Positions 1 through 11,575 of a DNA stretch of 64,000 nucleotides are shown here, piece after piece. A program made the translations under genes and the position numbers. The stretch comes from Vitellaria paradoxa (lineage: Eukaryota > Streptophyta > Magnoliopsida > Ericales > Sapotaceae), in NCBI GenBank assembly GCA_019916065.1, contig CM034241.1, positions 18,775,228 through 18,839,227 of the forward strand, written 5' to 3'. Numbering within the stretch: the first letter of the stretch is position 1; every line of letters begins with the position of its first letter. The notes beneath the pieces are model-generated. The model was not told the origin of the DNA. It searched no databases and saw only the letters and a list, made by a program, of their open reading frames with translations.

Positions 1-1214
1 ACCTGGATTCTCACTCCTCCATGAAAAACCATGATGGTTCCTCCACCTTGAGGGATAAGCATTAGAAGATTGGTTTCCCCCTGGATAGGTGACATTCCCA
101 CCTTGTGGGTAAGAGACATTTCCTTGGCCTCTATTCTGAAATGGGCGATTTGGGGAGTTATTGACATAGGCTTGACCGTAAGCAATCTCTCTCAGCAAGG
201 GTATTTTAGGGCACGAATTAACATCATGCCCCATCTGGTCACATGCAATGCAAATCACATTTGTCTCAACCAATTTCTCTTTATTCTTAAGCTCTAAAGA
301 ATCAAGCTTATGCTGCAATGTGCCTAACCTAGCCTGCAGATCATCGCTATCACTCAACTCCAATTGCCTACTGGGTGTGGGATTCCTGTGCTCTAAAGAA
401 GAAGGTGGTCCAATTTCCCAATCATTAGAGTCCTTAGCCACCATGTCAAAGAAGTCCATAGCATCCTCTGTAGACTTATCAAATAGGGTACCATTGCACA
501 TGGTAGAAGCTAGTTGCTTAAGACTAGGAGTGAGTGATTCATGGAAGATGCTTACTAACCTCCATGGTTGAAAACCATGGTGAGGACAAGCCATTAAGAG
601 GTCCTTAAACCTTTCCCAAGCTCGACAAAAATTTTCATTAGGTTTACAAGAAAAAATGGTAATCTATCGCCTGTAGTACTGAGTTTTCTGGGTTGGGAAG
701 TATTTTTAAGGAACTCAGTTTGCATTTCACGTCACATTCCAATAGAACGGGGGTGAAGAGAATTAAGCCAAAACTTGGCTTTGCCCTTTAGGGAAAAGGG
801 GAAAAGTTGAAGATGCACTACGTCCTCATTGGCATTGTGATCAACACACGTGTTGCTCACTTCCTCAAACTCCCTAAGATGGTTGTAGGGGTTTCCGAGT
901 CAAGACCATGGAAAATAGGAAGAAGCTGGATGATTCCTGGTCTAAGTGTGAAATTTCCTCTATTCAAAGGCAAAATTATACATGAAGGTGTAGTTTGCCT
1001 AATAGGGTTGAGGTGATCTCTTAAGGGAATGAAACCAGGAACTTCTAGGGGATCATTGTACACTACCCTCCCCTCTTAATTCCGCCATTGAGTGAAAGGA
1101 GGAAGTAGTTAGTGAGACTGCAGAAAGTGAGTTTCTTGAAAAAGATTCAGGATTGTATGAAGGGTCTCCTAGTTTAGATTCAGCTACAATTAACCTACTC
1201 GACCTTAACAGCAT
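1..1214 (-). pseudogene. Gag remnant of element E (Athila-like Ty3/Gypsy), cut by window edge
   Basis: Read on the minus strand, the sequence from the ATG at 1212-1214 resembles the Gag of element B (24847-26739): an MLLRS start, then the conserved RQTTPSC, GIIQLLP and FHGLDSE blocks in the 1063-857 part, and the CCHC zinc knuckle (CIACDQMGHDVNSC) at about 240-200. Gag forms the virus-like particle and packages the element RNA. Several frame changes and stops break it, so no continuous product is possible. It runs off the left edge, so protease and pol of E are not visible. The E primer site and 5' LTR follow at 1440-3117, which fixes the minus orientation. Family assignment is secure; exact breaks were not mapped. 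Confidence 0.85.
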
Positions 1215-1439
1215 GCAATTCAAATATCTCCAAAGTTTGTTTGTTTTTTGTTTTTTTTTTTCAATTAATCAATTATCTAAGAAAAAAATCCTAAGAATAA
1301 AGAAAAGAAAACAAAATGAAAATGGAATATACAAAAGAAAAGAAATATGGAGCGATGTCACCTGGAAATCCAAATGCAAACACGTCAGCTAGTTCTTTCA
1401 TCCACAAGCTCTCCGAGTTCAGCACACACACACCGTTGC

Positions 1440-1457
1440 TCCCCAGCAATGGTGCCA
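1440..1457 (-). other. Primer binding site of element E, decayed
   Basis: On the minus strand this reads TGGCACCATTGCTGGGGA. It differs from the tRNA-Asp-complementary site in elements A, B and C at three positions, each a C-to-T or G-to-A type change, two of them in CpG. It lies a few bases inside the E 5' LTR, where reverse transcription would be primed. The decay fits E being older than A, B and C. Confidence 0.8.
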
Positions 1458-1463
1458 AAAACT

Positions 1464-3117
1464 TGACCACTCTCTAAATTTGTAATGGCTCGCACTCAAG
1501 TATAAGAGGTCAATTGAGTTTAGTCTAGGTGAGTCCTAGGTCATCTCCACAAGGAGCAAAGGTGTGACCAAATTTTGGAAAACTTATTTTTGAAAACACT
1601 TGTAAAAGTTTTAAAAAGAAAAGAGAAAAAAAATCTTTTTGGAGTTTTCGAATAGGGGATTGTAACGATGATTTGAAAATTGAAAACACAAGTTAAACGA
1701 AAAACGAAAACACTAAGAAAAGCTACCAATTTGTAAACTTAACAAACGACGTGAATTGAACTCAAACAAACTATATGAATTGAAACACTTGGCTTTAACC
1801 TAATCCCGTAATGTCCTCGAAGGGCTGAATTTGGATTTGAAGTTAACGCAACCTAATATTTACACACGTAATATTAGGCCGGAAGATTCAGCGTTAGAAA
1901 ACCTTTTCGTAAGGAACTCACTATTCTAGGGTTTTGAAATCAAGTTCGAAATCACCGGGACATGGAATTGACCTTCGATTCACAAGACTGTAACCGAAGT
2001 TCAACTGTATCACGGGTGATTCACGTTCGAAAATTAACCTAGAATTATGATCCTTACATTTGTATTCAAAGGATGATAAACCTATTTCAGATCAGATTAT
2101 CCGAATTTAACTCCTTCGATTTCATTACATTCCGAGGTTAAAGCCAAGAAAAACCCTAGCCTAGCATTGTGAAAGCATAAGCAAAGCTTTTTGAAAAGAA
2201 ATCAATCGTCATCATGCAACAAAATGCGAAAGCGAAATATGTTGAAATATTTTAAAGCGATTTCGAAACCAAACCAATCACGAACAAGTGAAGATGAATT
2301 GCTAATAAGTGAAAATGAAGAATATAAAAGAAGAAGATAGTGAACTTCAAATTAAACGTAATGAAAGTCATTGCTTACAAGACAATCCCTAGTGCATGTG
2401 AAGATGAAGTGAAGCTTTTGTAAATCCAAAACAAGATGAAAAATGTCAACATTAGGTGCAAAAATAACGTAAAATCTTCTCACCAACTCTCAAAGCAATA
2501 CAAAGAACAATTATATATGGTTCGGAGCCGTAATGCATCAGAAATTACCTTATTTATAATATTACATAACCCAAGGGTATAATAGTAAATTCACAATTCA
2601 AATTTGATCTTAAAAATTTGCTGGAAGAATCGTCATGGGCGCCCAAGGTCTCTGGCCGTGCGCCCAAGCCCTGCACCCTTAACAAATGCAAGAAAATCAA
2701 CCCTCTGTAGGCGCCCAAGGTGTTGCACAGTTGGGGCTCCCATGGTGCTCGTGCGCCCAAGGTGGTCTGCAGAATACTCGTCTAAAAATGGCCCTTGGTG
2801 GGCACCCAAGGTGTTGCACAGTTGGGCGCCCAAGGTCTTGTGTGCCTATGGTGCTCTCCAAGCCAACTCTTGTAAATTTCGGCCTCTGTGGGCGCCCATC
2901 CCTTGCTCAATCGTGCGCCCAAGGATGACTAGTTCCTTCCAGAATTGCAACTTTAGGCTCTAACTTGACTTCCTTGCGTTATGTTTCTCCATTATCCTAC
3001 AAAACACACAAAAGCATAGAACTAATCAAAATAAGATAAAAGTGTATTTTACTTGATAAAATGTTCACAACAAGAGTTTGAAATGAAACTAAAAATAGCA
3101 ATGATTGCATGCAATCA
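1464..3117 (-). mobile_element. 5' LTR of element E
   Basis: The start (TGACCACTC) directly abuts the primer site, and the inferred end is the palindrome TGATTGCATGCAATCA finishing at 3117. This gives 1654 bp, close to the other LTRs here. Homology to other families is clearest in U5: the hairpin CTAGGTGAGTCCTAG at 1525-1539 followed by a conserved CTCCACAAGGAG-type stretch. The partner LTR lies outside the window, so the target duplication cannot be checked; the right flank would be TCTAG (3118-3122). The right boundary rests on the terminal-palindrome analogy and on flanking sequence resuming as the middle of another LTR. Confidence 0.75.
2634..2931. repeat. GGGCGCCC-rich degenerate repeat cluster in the E LTR
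   Basis: Copies of GGGCGCCC, or close variants such as GTGCGCCCAAGG, recur at irregular 25-70 bp spacing, for example at 2637-2644, 2824-2831 and 2890-2897. A longer phrase with GGTGTTGCACAGTTGGG is repeated around 2720 and 2810. The cluster occupies the part of the LTR where elements B, C and D carry GGTCC-type palindromes. The reading frames across it are by-products of the repeat. Confidence 0.8.
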
Positions 3118-4147
3118 TCTAGCCTAGCATGTTTACACTAAAACTAAAACTTCAAGAAGAAAAATAACCATGAACAAAAGCCATTACACTAAGTAAGTAA
3201 AACAAAACAATATGTGAGAACTAAGAGGAGAAGAGAATAAGAATAGAAAGCTGAAAAAAGTAACTTGAAATTGAACTCTAAAGAGTTGCAATAGACACTT
3301 ACAATGTAAACCCTAGGAGAAGAGAGAAATCACCACTAACTTAAACTAAAATATATCTTTATCTAATAATGGAGAAAAAAAAAACTCTCTCAATTAGAAA
3401 TCCTCAGCCTAATTATAGGCCAATACAAATTAAGGACAAAAGAGTCTTTAAATACATAAAAGGAAAGGTGAAAAGTCAACTTCGCAGTATAGAGGGGCGC
3501 TCGGAGCCAAGGTAGGGGTGCTCAAGCAGCATGGGGTGCCCATCTGTAATATGTTGAAAATCCTTCTCTCTGAGGGCACTCGGGCAAGCTAGGGGCGCTC
3601 CTCTGCAACAAAAGTGAATAGTGCTTCGTAGATAGCTTTTTGTTCCTAATCTCCAATGCGATTTTGACTCTTAGGATGATCAATTCAATTCAACTAACTC
3701 ATAAAATTATAGTTATTTTAGTCTTCTTTCCAACCCAAAAAGAATCGTGTTAATTGGAGCTATAAGTGAAAAGTTATGGTCGAAATACTGACAAAGTGTC
3801 GTGCTGGAATTTTTGTTGCAACACCACTTTGACTGTTTTGTGCTTAGGGCCATTTCCATCTCCTTGGCAGCCATGGTAGCTGATCTTATACATTGGGATG
3901 GCTCATGGGAGGTTTAGGAGATCTTGGGAAGCCTTGCTGATTTCAGCATTTATGTCATAAGGCTGATTTCTTCCATGTACGCCAATTATTCGGTGAAATG
4001 CCCCAAAGAACTCCTAAACGTATTCTTGCACTTTCTTTGCATGCTTTTCCATAGTACAAAAAATCCCTCGCTTTTGATTATCAATTCCTACAAAAATAAG
4101 AATGACAGTGAGTGCCATCAAAATTAATAGAAAACATAGGAAATTAG
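3118..4147 (-). mobile_element. LTR remnant H, left part (host of E and F)
   Basis: The sequence begins in the middle of a Gypsy LTR. The CTAGCATG stretch near 3122 and the 3655-3850 part (TCTTCTTTCCAACCCAAAAA, then a TATGGTC...ATACTGACA stretch) match the corresponding parts of the C LTR at 15850 and 16340-16540. It is more diverged than the C, B or A LTRs. It contains its own GC-rich variants (GGGGCGCTCGG, GGGGCGCTCC) at 3490-3600. It is interrupted on the left by E and on the right by solo LTR F; the probable end resumes at 42175. Confidence 0.6.
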
Positions 4148-5364
4148 TGATTACACTTAGAAAGTGTAATCATAAACCTTGATTTCTATGCTAATTCCGA
4201 TAATTTATGTTTTAATATGTCCATTTTAGTTTGATTTTGTTTATTTATGTTATTTCATTCATTTATGCAGGTTTTAGTAGAAAATACACTAGAATAGTTT
4301 GTTGGAATGGGAGAGATGGACAATCTTGACATGAAAGAAGTTTCAAAAATTAAAAGTGATCTTCAGCAAAGTTGTAGTGGACATCTCTGTATCGTGGGTC
4401 AAAATTCATGTTTGTTTGAGTCATGAAACATTGCTTAAAAGTCAAGGTTGGAATGTTGGACAAATCCTAATCATAATAGGCTTTAGGGCATATCTTGAGT
4501 TTTTGGGGTCCAATTGAGCTAATTCAAAAACCTAAAATCAAGTACACATTCTAAGCTACAATTTTCATGAACTCAAGTCCAAAAAGGTCTCCATCTACCC
4601 CAAAAGTAGCTTGCAAAGTTGCACGATTCGAAATTTTCAAATGATTCAGCATGACACCCTGTCAGTGTTTTGGCCATAACTTTTTACTCATAACTCCGAT
4701 TGATGCGATTCTTTTTGGATAAAAAAGAAGACTCAAAGGGCTACAATTTAATGTTGAAGCTAAACACTGTCTTCTAGCATCGAAATGGCATCCGAATGCC
4801 AACTCCTAGAACCCTGGAAGTCTAAAAGTTGAAAAGTAAAAGCTAGCATTACCTTTTGGCGTTCAAACGGCAGCCCTGCGTGTGGATGTAGCATCCTTGA
4901 GACCTCAGCTTTAAGGTTTTGTTAGGCTTTTCTATAAATACCTATGCTGTATTAGACTTTTGGCAATCCGTTTACATATTCTAAAGTTGATTTTCTTTGA
5001 GTTTTTCTTAGTTTTGAGAGAGTTTTTCTATGAGTTTGTGATAAAGTTTGGATTAAAGTCGCAACTACGTAATTGTTCTTCACCATTATATGGCTGAATT
5101 CGTTTTAATAGAGTTTGCTTTCTTAACTCTCTCCTTTATTTTCTGTTTTATTCTTCTTTCTAGCATGTTAGCATAAGTTTATACTTAATTCAACCCATTA
5201 TTATGGGTTGATCCTTATTTGAATGATAGATGTGAATGAATCTACGCATGCAATGTAGAACTTGTATGTTGTGATTCTTGTTTTCCTAGATCGATTTTAT
5301 ATCTTTTAAAAACTTTGAAAACTTACGTGACTAATCATATTTCTTTAAAATCCCTATTACCTAT
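4148..5364 (+). mobile_element. Solo LTR F, left part (interrupted by element A)
   Basis: It starts with a TGATTACACTT palindrome (4148-4172), like the B LTR start at 14060, and reads as a plus-strand LTR; 4640-4760 is a diverged reverse complement of the C LTR end region. The LTR breaks at 5365, where element A inserted, and resumes at 41465-42169, giving about 1.9 kb in total. No internal element sequence follows, so it is a solo LTR. Flanks are ATTAG (4143-4147) and CTTAG (42170-42174), a 4 of 5 match consistent with an aged target duplication. Confidence 0.75.
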
Positions 5365-6863
5365 TGCTTGTTCTTACTTAATTACCTCACTCCAAAATAA
5401 AAGCTCAGATGAAAATTCAGATTATCAATTCAAATTTTAAAAAAATGTTAAGTAAGGTAAATCAAGACAAGTTTTCCCCCAAGTGCAAGGTGTGGTTGAA
5501 GCACAAAATAACTGGTAAGTCCCAGGTCATTTCCACAGAGATCTAGGGAGTAATGAAGTGAATGACTCTAATGGAGATTAATTTGGCAAAACACAACTCA
5601 CAAAAAATGTGAAACAGAAAATTAAAATCTGATTTGGTTGGTTGATGGTTTTGAACTAGTTTTCCAAAAGCAAAATGAATTTAAACTAAAAGATTAAGTG
5701 ATAAAAAGGTTGAGCAAGACAAGTTTAATACCAACCCGAATGAATTTCAAGTGCCAAGAGTTTATAAATTACCAAATCAATTTGTGCTAATTTTTTGAGA
5801 AAATTAATTTCAATTGAAACAAACCATGGATTAAACACTCAATGTGCATAACCTATTTTAAGGACAATAGGAGTTCTAATTCTAGCAACCCACATACAAC
5901 AATGTCATGAGAGTTCTAAGTTAAGCAACACCTATGAACTCATCAATAGGATATACAAATTTGGATTAATCGGGTCTTGAATCAATGAGTTCTAAGACAC
6001 CCAGCTGTAAATTGACTTGATAATCATAAGAACTCAAAGTAAATCCATGAAGTTCGGCCACTTGAGATTCATTGGAAGGGCATTACCCTTGCCTTGGCCC
6101 AAGAAGACTTAGTTGAGCATTTCAAAGAGAAGAAAAACAGAAATGGAAATCTGAATTGAAGACATTTCAAACTGAAAATGAAAATTTAATGGATTCAGAA
6201 CTGAAAATCTGATTACAGAAATTGAAATGAATTCAAAATGTAAATCTCAAAAAACTCCAATGTCGAATTGAAAATAAAATGTAAAACTATGAACTCTCAA
6301 TAAATTTTCTCTCAAAACCTCTTTCTCCAAAACTGAATCTCTCCCCCCACCTTATCTCTTTTCTTGCGTGTCTATCTCTCCTTTTCTTTTTTTTCTTCTC
6401 TCTCCTCTAACCAAATGTAGTCTCATGATAGCTCATTCTTTCTCCTATTTTTTTACTGATTTGCCCTCCCTGGATTGCAGGTTACATCACATGGAGAAGT
6501 TGGGGTCACATGGAATTCATTGCTGTGAAGAAGCTTATATTCGAATACAGTAAAACCATATTCGAATATGATCCTCTGCTGCAGAAATTTCCAGAATAGT
6601 GATTTTGATCTCTTTGCATTGATTTCAACTGAATTTTCTTCTTCTTCTGAAATAGCTTCAATCCTTTGATGTGCTGTGTAGCATGCTTTCTTCTCAACAT
6701 CCTCAATGTAGCTTAATTTCTTGTTTTTGTGATGGAAATCAACACATATTCCACTTTGGAGATATGGAGATGGAATCTGCACAAAACATAGATTTTATAT
6801 CTTTTTATGATGTGTGCAAGTGTAATTTGAATATATAAATATGTAACAATTGATGTCCAATCA
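5365..6863 (-). mobile_element. 3' LTR of element A
   Basis: The boundary TG...CA is set by alignment with the copy at 39959-41459. It contains the U5 hairpin CTGGTAAGTCCCAG (5512-5525) and two TATTCGAATA sites (6538-6547 and 6558-6569). Reading frames inside it (around 6453-6782) recur identically placed in the other LTR and are LTR shadows, not genes. Confidence 0.93.
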
Positions 6864-6902
6864 CACACCCCCCAACTACAACATTACTAGTCCCTAGTAA
6901 TG
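6864..6902 (-). promoter_or_regulatory. Polypurine tract of A with upstream hairpin
   Basis: On the minus strand, a perfect hairpin CATTACTAG-GGA-CTAGTAATG (6902-6882) is followed by TTGGGGGGTGTG directly against the 3' LTR. The purine tract primes plus-strand DNA synthesis in LTR elements. The hairpin is shared with B and C (see findings). Confidence 0.85.
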
Positions 6903-8640
6903 CTTCTAATAGAAGAAATAGGAGAGAAATCCAAAAGCATTAATTCCATTTCAATTTGAATGACATTTCAGTTATTCATATGAAATTAGTCAACACCATA
7001 AACAAAAACTTTCATAAGCAAAGTTTAAAATTTAAAATTTTATAAGAGATGTGAAACTTGCCAAGTGTGTGAAATGAATGTGAATGAATAGCAGCTTTTA
7101 GCTCTATCAACTTAACATACATCTTTAGAACTTCATTTAATTCTGAACTTTGCATTCCATTTCATTCCCAAGTTTTGACTTCAAATCTCACCTTGGAATT
7201 CACTCCAAAGAAAATAGAGCACACAGGGTTTCACTCAAGATGCCCCTTATTAAGAGTAAATGTTCATCAAATTCTAGAAGGTGGCATCAACAAGTCAAAA
7301 ACGATGTATTCAAGAAAGAATTGGACTTGGCATAACTCCATGAAAGAATGATGTAGCAAAGTAATTTCAGAATTTTCACCATGATTCCCTAATTCCTAAA
7401 TTCCACAATTGAATGAAAATTCTTCCAAAGATCAATTAGGACTTGCAATGGGTTGTAATGGGGCCATGAGGTTTAATAAGGTAATAGAAGGAAAGGATAA
7501 GGAATTCAAAAACTGATTTGGAACACTGAAATAAACTTTCTTCTACCCTTCTACAATTCGTTTTTTTTTTTTTTTTGAAATTGAAAATGACCTCAAGTGA
7601 ATGTATTTCAAAATTAAAACAGTTTCCCTCTTTTTGATTTTCTTTTTATCATCCATTTCCCTTAACATTTTCTTTTTCCTCATTCCATACATTTTTCTTT
7701 CTTCTCACCTCCAAATCCCACAATTCAGTCCACTAACCTTCATTTCTATTTTCAGTGCATTCCAAAATACATAGGGAAGGCTAGAGAGCATTCATTTTGG
7801 TTAAAGGAATTATGTGGTAAAAATGAAGAAGTATGAATGCTCTAATAAGGCTCAAACTTGGCTACAATGGTCATGTTTATCAAAGAAAGGCATTCCAAGC
7901 TCAAATGTTAAGAAAAATGGCCTAATATCACTTCTATGATTTCATTCCATTCAACCATAAAAGTTAAGAATCAGAAATCTAGTTCCATTCCTCTATTACT
8001 TCACAAACACCCAAAGCAAAATAGTATAAGTGGAGTTATTGAAGGAATTTGAAGTGCAAAAAGCTTGAGCTTTTGGAAAGCCGTTAGAGTAAATGTAAGT
8101 CTCTCATGAACAAAGTTTAAGGCTCAAATATCTCACTTCAAGTTTTAAGTCTCCACTATATCTGGAAATCCATAAAACACATTATTCATTCATAAATCCA
8201 TTCCTCAAGACAAATGTTAGATCAACAATTCTCAAGCTAAATCCATTCACACACTTTTCAACTTAAAAACACATGGCAAACACAACAACTCTTAAAATTT
8301 CATACTTCAACTCAGCTCAATCCAATTTATGCAAATGACATCACTAATTCCAAGAAAACAGAAATTTCATTCATTCCAAGTTGTAAGTTCAAAGTCATAG
8401 GTGGCAAAAGTAAAAAAAAAAACAACTTAAACCTAATCAAAAGAAACAAACAGCAAGAACATCAATCCAAATCCTATTGTTGACAAAACATATTTGAAAT
8501 ATTCTAAAGATTTGCTGTCAAAAGTCTGGTTTCAAGGACGAAAGAGTCTGAATCATGGCTGAAATACTGAATTAAGCATTTCTTCCTTCTCGGCTCAATT
8601 CGAATATGCTCTCCACCAATCGAATAAGCTTTTGATGCCC
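6903..8640. other. 3' non-coding part of element A
   Basis: No gene is seen between the accessory ORF and the polypurine tract. The stretch is AT-rich with a T run at 7560-7576. Two sites of the A palindrome class lie at 8599-8607 (ATTCGAATAT) and 8620-8626, just after the accessory ORF stop. It corresponds to the long 3' regions of B and C but is not closely similar. Confidence 0.6.
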
Positions 8641-9903
8641 CTATCTCAGCTCACTAACTTCCCTCATCAGTACTTCTTGATTTTGCTGGATTAACTTCAA
8701 TTTCTCCTCTGTGCTCATGGGGGTTGCTTCAGTCTCTTCTGCTGGCTGCTGCTGGTTGTTCTCTACTGCAGGTGGAGCAGCCTTCTTCAGCTGTCCTTGA
8801 CTTCTATTCACAGATGTCTTGTCTATCAAAGGAGCAGCTTTCACAGTGGCCATTCCTACCTCTTCCTCTATTCCCAGAAAATGCTGAATTATTTCTGTAA
8901 TTAGACCTCCAAAAGGCAGCCCAGTAGTGGATTCTGATTTCTCTACCACATGAGAAATAACCAACCAGATGTGGTAAGGTAAATCCATGGGAATGCCTAA
9001 CAACAACTTTCCCATAATCATGGCTTGCTCTAGAGTGATGGTTGACTTATAAGCATGGGGCAGAATTGAAGAACAGACTAGCATGTGAAGGATATTACTT
9101 TTGGGAGTAATTCCTGACTTGGACATCCTAGCAGTGGTCCATTGGGCTTGAGGGTTGGCTGTGAAGAGTCTAGCCAAATTGTCCTTATGCAATTGCTCTT
9201 CCCATTGTGCTTTTTGTTCAGGTGTGGATTTGGGTACTCTTTCAACAGGTAAGTGACTTATGAAAGAGATCTTCTCAAGATTCACACTGATTTTCTTCCC
9301 TCTAACCTCAGAGTTTATCACAGGTCTCCTATGAACCATACCCAATTCAGCATTTGAGTAAAACTCTCTCACACAGCCCCTTTGCTCAAATAATTCTAAC
9401 AATTCATAGGGTGGTTCATTGTAGTCCTCCAATTTAATTCCTCTTTCACTCAACACTGCTCTCTTGCTGTAATTCTCATTATATTTCAACTCTGAGGCTT
9501 TATTGGAAAACCTCGAGCTATCAAAAGAATCCTCATCAAAAAGATCTTGGTCAGATTGTGCTTCAGGTTCATCCTTAGGAGCATTTTCAGAGGTGTGGAC
9601 CTCATGCTCAGGAGCAGTAGTGTGCTCCTTAGTAGGCACATTCTCAGGAACTCCAACAGAGTTTTCCTTTTCAACATTAGAGACATGATCATCATGTCTC
9701 TCATTCAAACTCTCATTACCTATAGAATAGAACGATTCTGCTCTAGAGGAGGACCTAGGGTTTGATTTAGAAGATGACAGTTCATATGTTATAGGTTCCT
9801 GAACAACAAGTGAAGAACCCTTACCATGTTGGCTCAAAATCCTCATGCTCCTTCTTTTAGCCTTACCTTTATAAGCCATCTTCTTCATCCTCTTTGGTGG
9901 CAT
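8641..9903 (-). CDS. Accessory protein of element A (plant transposon-protein domain), intact
   Basis: An uninterrupted frame of 420 residues in the env position. The start MPPKRMKKMAYKGKAKRR is strongly basic and could be a nuclear signal. Residues about 45-140 are acidic and low-complexity. About 160-350 is a domain shared with the B accessory ORF (31474-32487): VREFYSN, VRGKKISV, then an IL..L.....LP core, a PYHIW block and LPFGGLITEI. This resembles the Pfam 'putative plant transposon protein' family, by recollection. The tail is Q/E-rich. No transmembrane segment or signal peptide is seen, so it does not look like a classical envelope. It remains open while gag and pol of the same copy are broken. 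Function unknown. Confidence 0.8.
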   Translation of the reverse strand: MPPKRMKKMAYKGKAKRRSMRILSQHGKGSSLVVQEPITYELSSSKSNPRSSSRAESFYSIGNESLNERHDDHVSNVEKENSVGVPENVPTKEHTTAPEHEVHTSENAPKDEPEAQSDQDLFDEDSFDSSRFSNKASELKYNENYSKRAVLSERGIKLEDYNEPPYELLELFEQRGCVREFYSNAELGMVHRRPVINSEVRGKKISVNLEKISFISHLPVERVPKSTPEQKAQWEEQLHKDNLARLFTANPQAQWTTARMSKSGITPKSNILHMLVCSSILPHAYKSTITLEQAMIMGKLLLGIPMDLPYHIWLVISHVVEKSESTTGLPFGGLITEIIQHFLGIEEEVGMATVKAAPLIDKTSVNRSQGQLKKAAPPAVENNQQQPAEETEATPMSTEEKLKLIQQNQEVLMREVSELR

Positions 9904-10970
9904 CTTGCTTCAATTGATTCTCAACCCTTTATCAGAAATTTTCCAAAGCTGTAAGCCCTAGTTTCTTCAATCGCAGCTCTGTATCTGAATCTTCCTTTCA
10001 ATGTCAACTCAAAATCACACTCAGATAATCTGAAAGTTGAGGATTGGAATAAGATGTGGAATGGTGAAGGTTTCAAGGTTTTGGGCACCAGGGCTCGTAT
10101 TCGAATAGAACAGGAACTTGAATGGGGCCACTCACGGGTATATACAGGATTTAAAACCGACATCATATTCGAATACCCAGACCCATATTCGAATACAGGT
10201 TATCAGCAATTTGCAATTCCAGTGTCCAGAAAACCAGAAATTCTTCCCCCATTTCTTAAGAATACTCAAATTAAGATTTGCCAACAGCTAGGATTCGAAA
10301 ATTATTTCAAAAGACAACTAATTCAAGAAGAAGTTTTGCAATTTTTCAAATTTTCAAATTTTTTTTTTAATTTTCAACATATGCAAACTCAAACTAACAT
10401 AAGCATGATCTTAATTCAATTCAAACAATTCGAAATCATATTCAAAACATTCTGATCATATCCAATCACTCAATTCAGCAAATTTCAGTAAAAACACTAT
10501 TCACATCCACAAACTCAGATTGTGTCCCCCCCAACTAAAATCATGCATTGTCCTTAATGTATTAAACCAGCAAATTAAAGAAAGGTTGGGGAAGTAACAT
10601 ACCTGGAGATTGTGAATGAAAATTCAACTTATTACTAAGAATTGAAAGCTGATCATCAGCTGCTGTGACCAATTCCCCACCAACTTGTTCCAAGCTCACA
10701 TTTCAGCAGTGGCAAGGCATTCAGTCCAGCTACTGCATGATCACAGCTGCAGTTGCAATTGCAACTGATCACATCAGATTTGAATAGATTCTTTTCATCA
10801 AGCAGATTCTTCACTTCCTCAGTTGAGTACTACTTGCAGCTGAAAACTGAAGGTTAGCAATAACCATATACAACTTCTTTTTTTTTTTTACAAAAACAAA
10901 AGAAAATAAAAAATCAAAAGCATAACAGAACCTACACTACTATGATACAAAATCAGAATTCTTCCTTCAT
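9904..10970 (-). promoter_or_regulatory. Integrase-to-accessory spacer of A: splice donor, internal purine tract, palindromes
   Basis: Reading on the minus strand, a splice-donor-like CAGGTATGTTACTT occurs at about 10604-10591, then CATTAAGGACAATG and a TTGGGGGGG tract (10559-10526), then TATTCGAATA sites at 10186-10195, 10166-10175 and 10098-10107. A possible acceptor (TTACAG) lies near 9951, shortly before the accessory ATG. The same donor core is present in B at 30929-30941. This suggests the accessory protein is made from a spliced subgenomic RNA, which is inference. Confidence 0.6.
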
Positions 10971-11575
10971 TCAAACAGAATTTGGGGGATCTTCGAGATC
11001 CCAACTCTCTACTTCAGCAACAAAATTCTCATGATACTCCTTGAGTCTCTGTCCATTCACCCGGAAAACATTCTTTGAACTTGGGTTTTCAATGTCAATA
11101 GCCCAAACTCTGTCACATTCTTGACTACAAAAGGACTAGTCCATCTTGATTTAAGCTTTCCTGGAAACAGATGCAATCTAGAATCATATAACAACACTTT
11201 TTGTCCCACAAAAAACTCTCTTCTACTGATGTGTGCATCGTGCCACTTCTTTACTCGATCCTTAGAAATCTTGGCATTCTCATATGCATCGTTTCTAATC
11301 TCTTCCAGCTCACTAAGTTGCAATTTTCTTTGAAAACCAGATTCAGTGATGCTCTCATTAAAATGTCTCACTGCCCAAAAGGCCTTGTGTTCCAACTCCA
11401 CTGGTAAGTGACAAGCTTTTCCATATACCAATCTATAAGGGGACATTCCTAAGATGGTCTTGAATGCAGTCCTATAAGCCCACAGTGCATCCACCAATTT
11501 CAAAGACCAATCTTTCCTTGTGGGGTTCACTATTTTCTCAATGATTCTTTTGATTTCCCTATTAGCTAATTCAGC
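10971..11575 (-). pseudogene. Integrase C-terminal part, element A
   Basis: Residues from [20 protein letters not shown] onward match the integrase of B (about 29950-30504): [18 protein letters not shown], the [12 protein letters not shown] block, and the [20 protein letters not shown]-terminal domain. A one-base frame change near 11100 takes the last about 40 codons into another frame, ending in ...DPPNSV at the stop 10973-10971. The upstream break is an in-frame stop at 11578-11576. The protein would carry out strand transfer of element cDNA into the genome; this copy cannot. Confidence 0.88.

Noticed and set aside
2554..2963. Overlapping frames across the GGGCGCCC repeats on both strands
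   Set aside because: Produced by GC-rich repeats free of stops; composition is repeat-like, not protein-like.
6453..6782. Minus-strand frame in the A LTR, repeated at 41049-41378
   Set aside because: It lies wholly inside the LTR and is present only because the LTR is; no recognised domain.
9921..10166. Minus-strand frame just upstream of the A accessory ORF
   Set aside because: Lies in the putative intron/leader, no counterpart in B.
10054..10455. 133-residue plus-strand frame opposite the A spacer
   Set aside because: Antisense to the element, no recognisable domain, AT-rich low-complexity tail.
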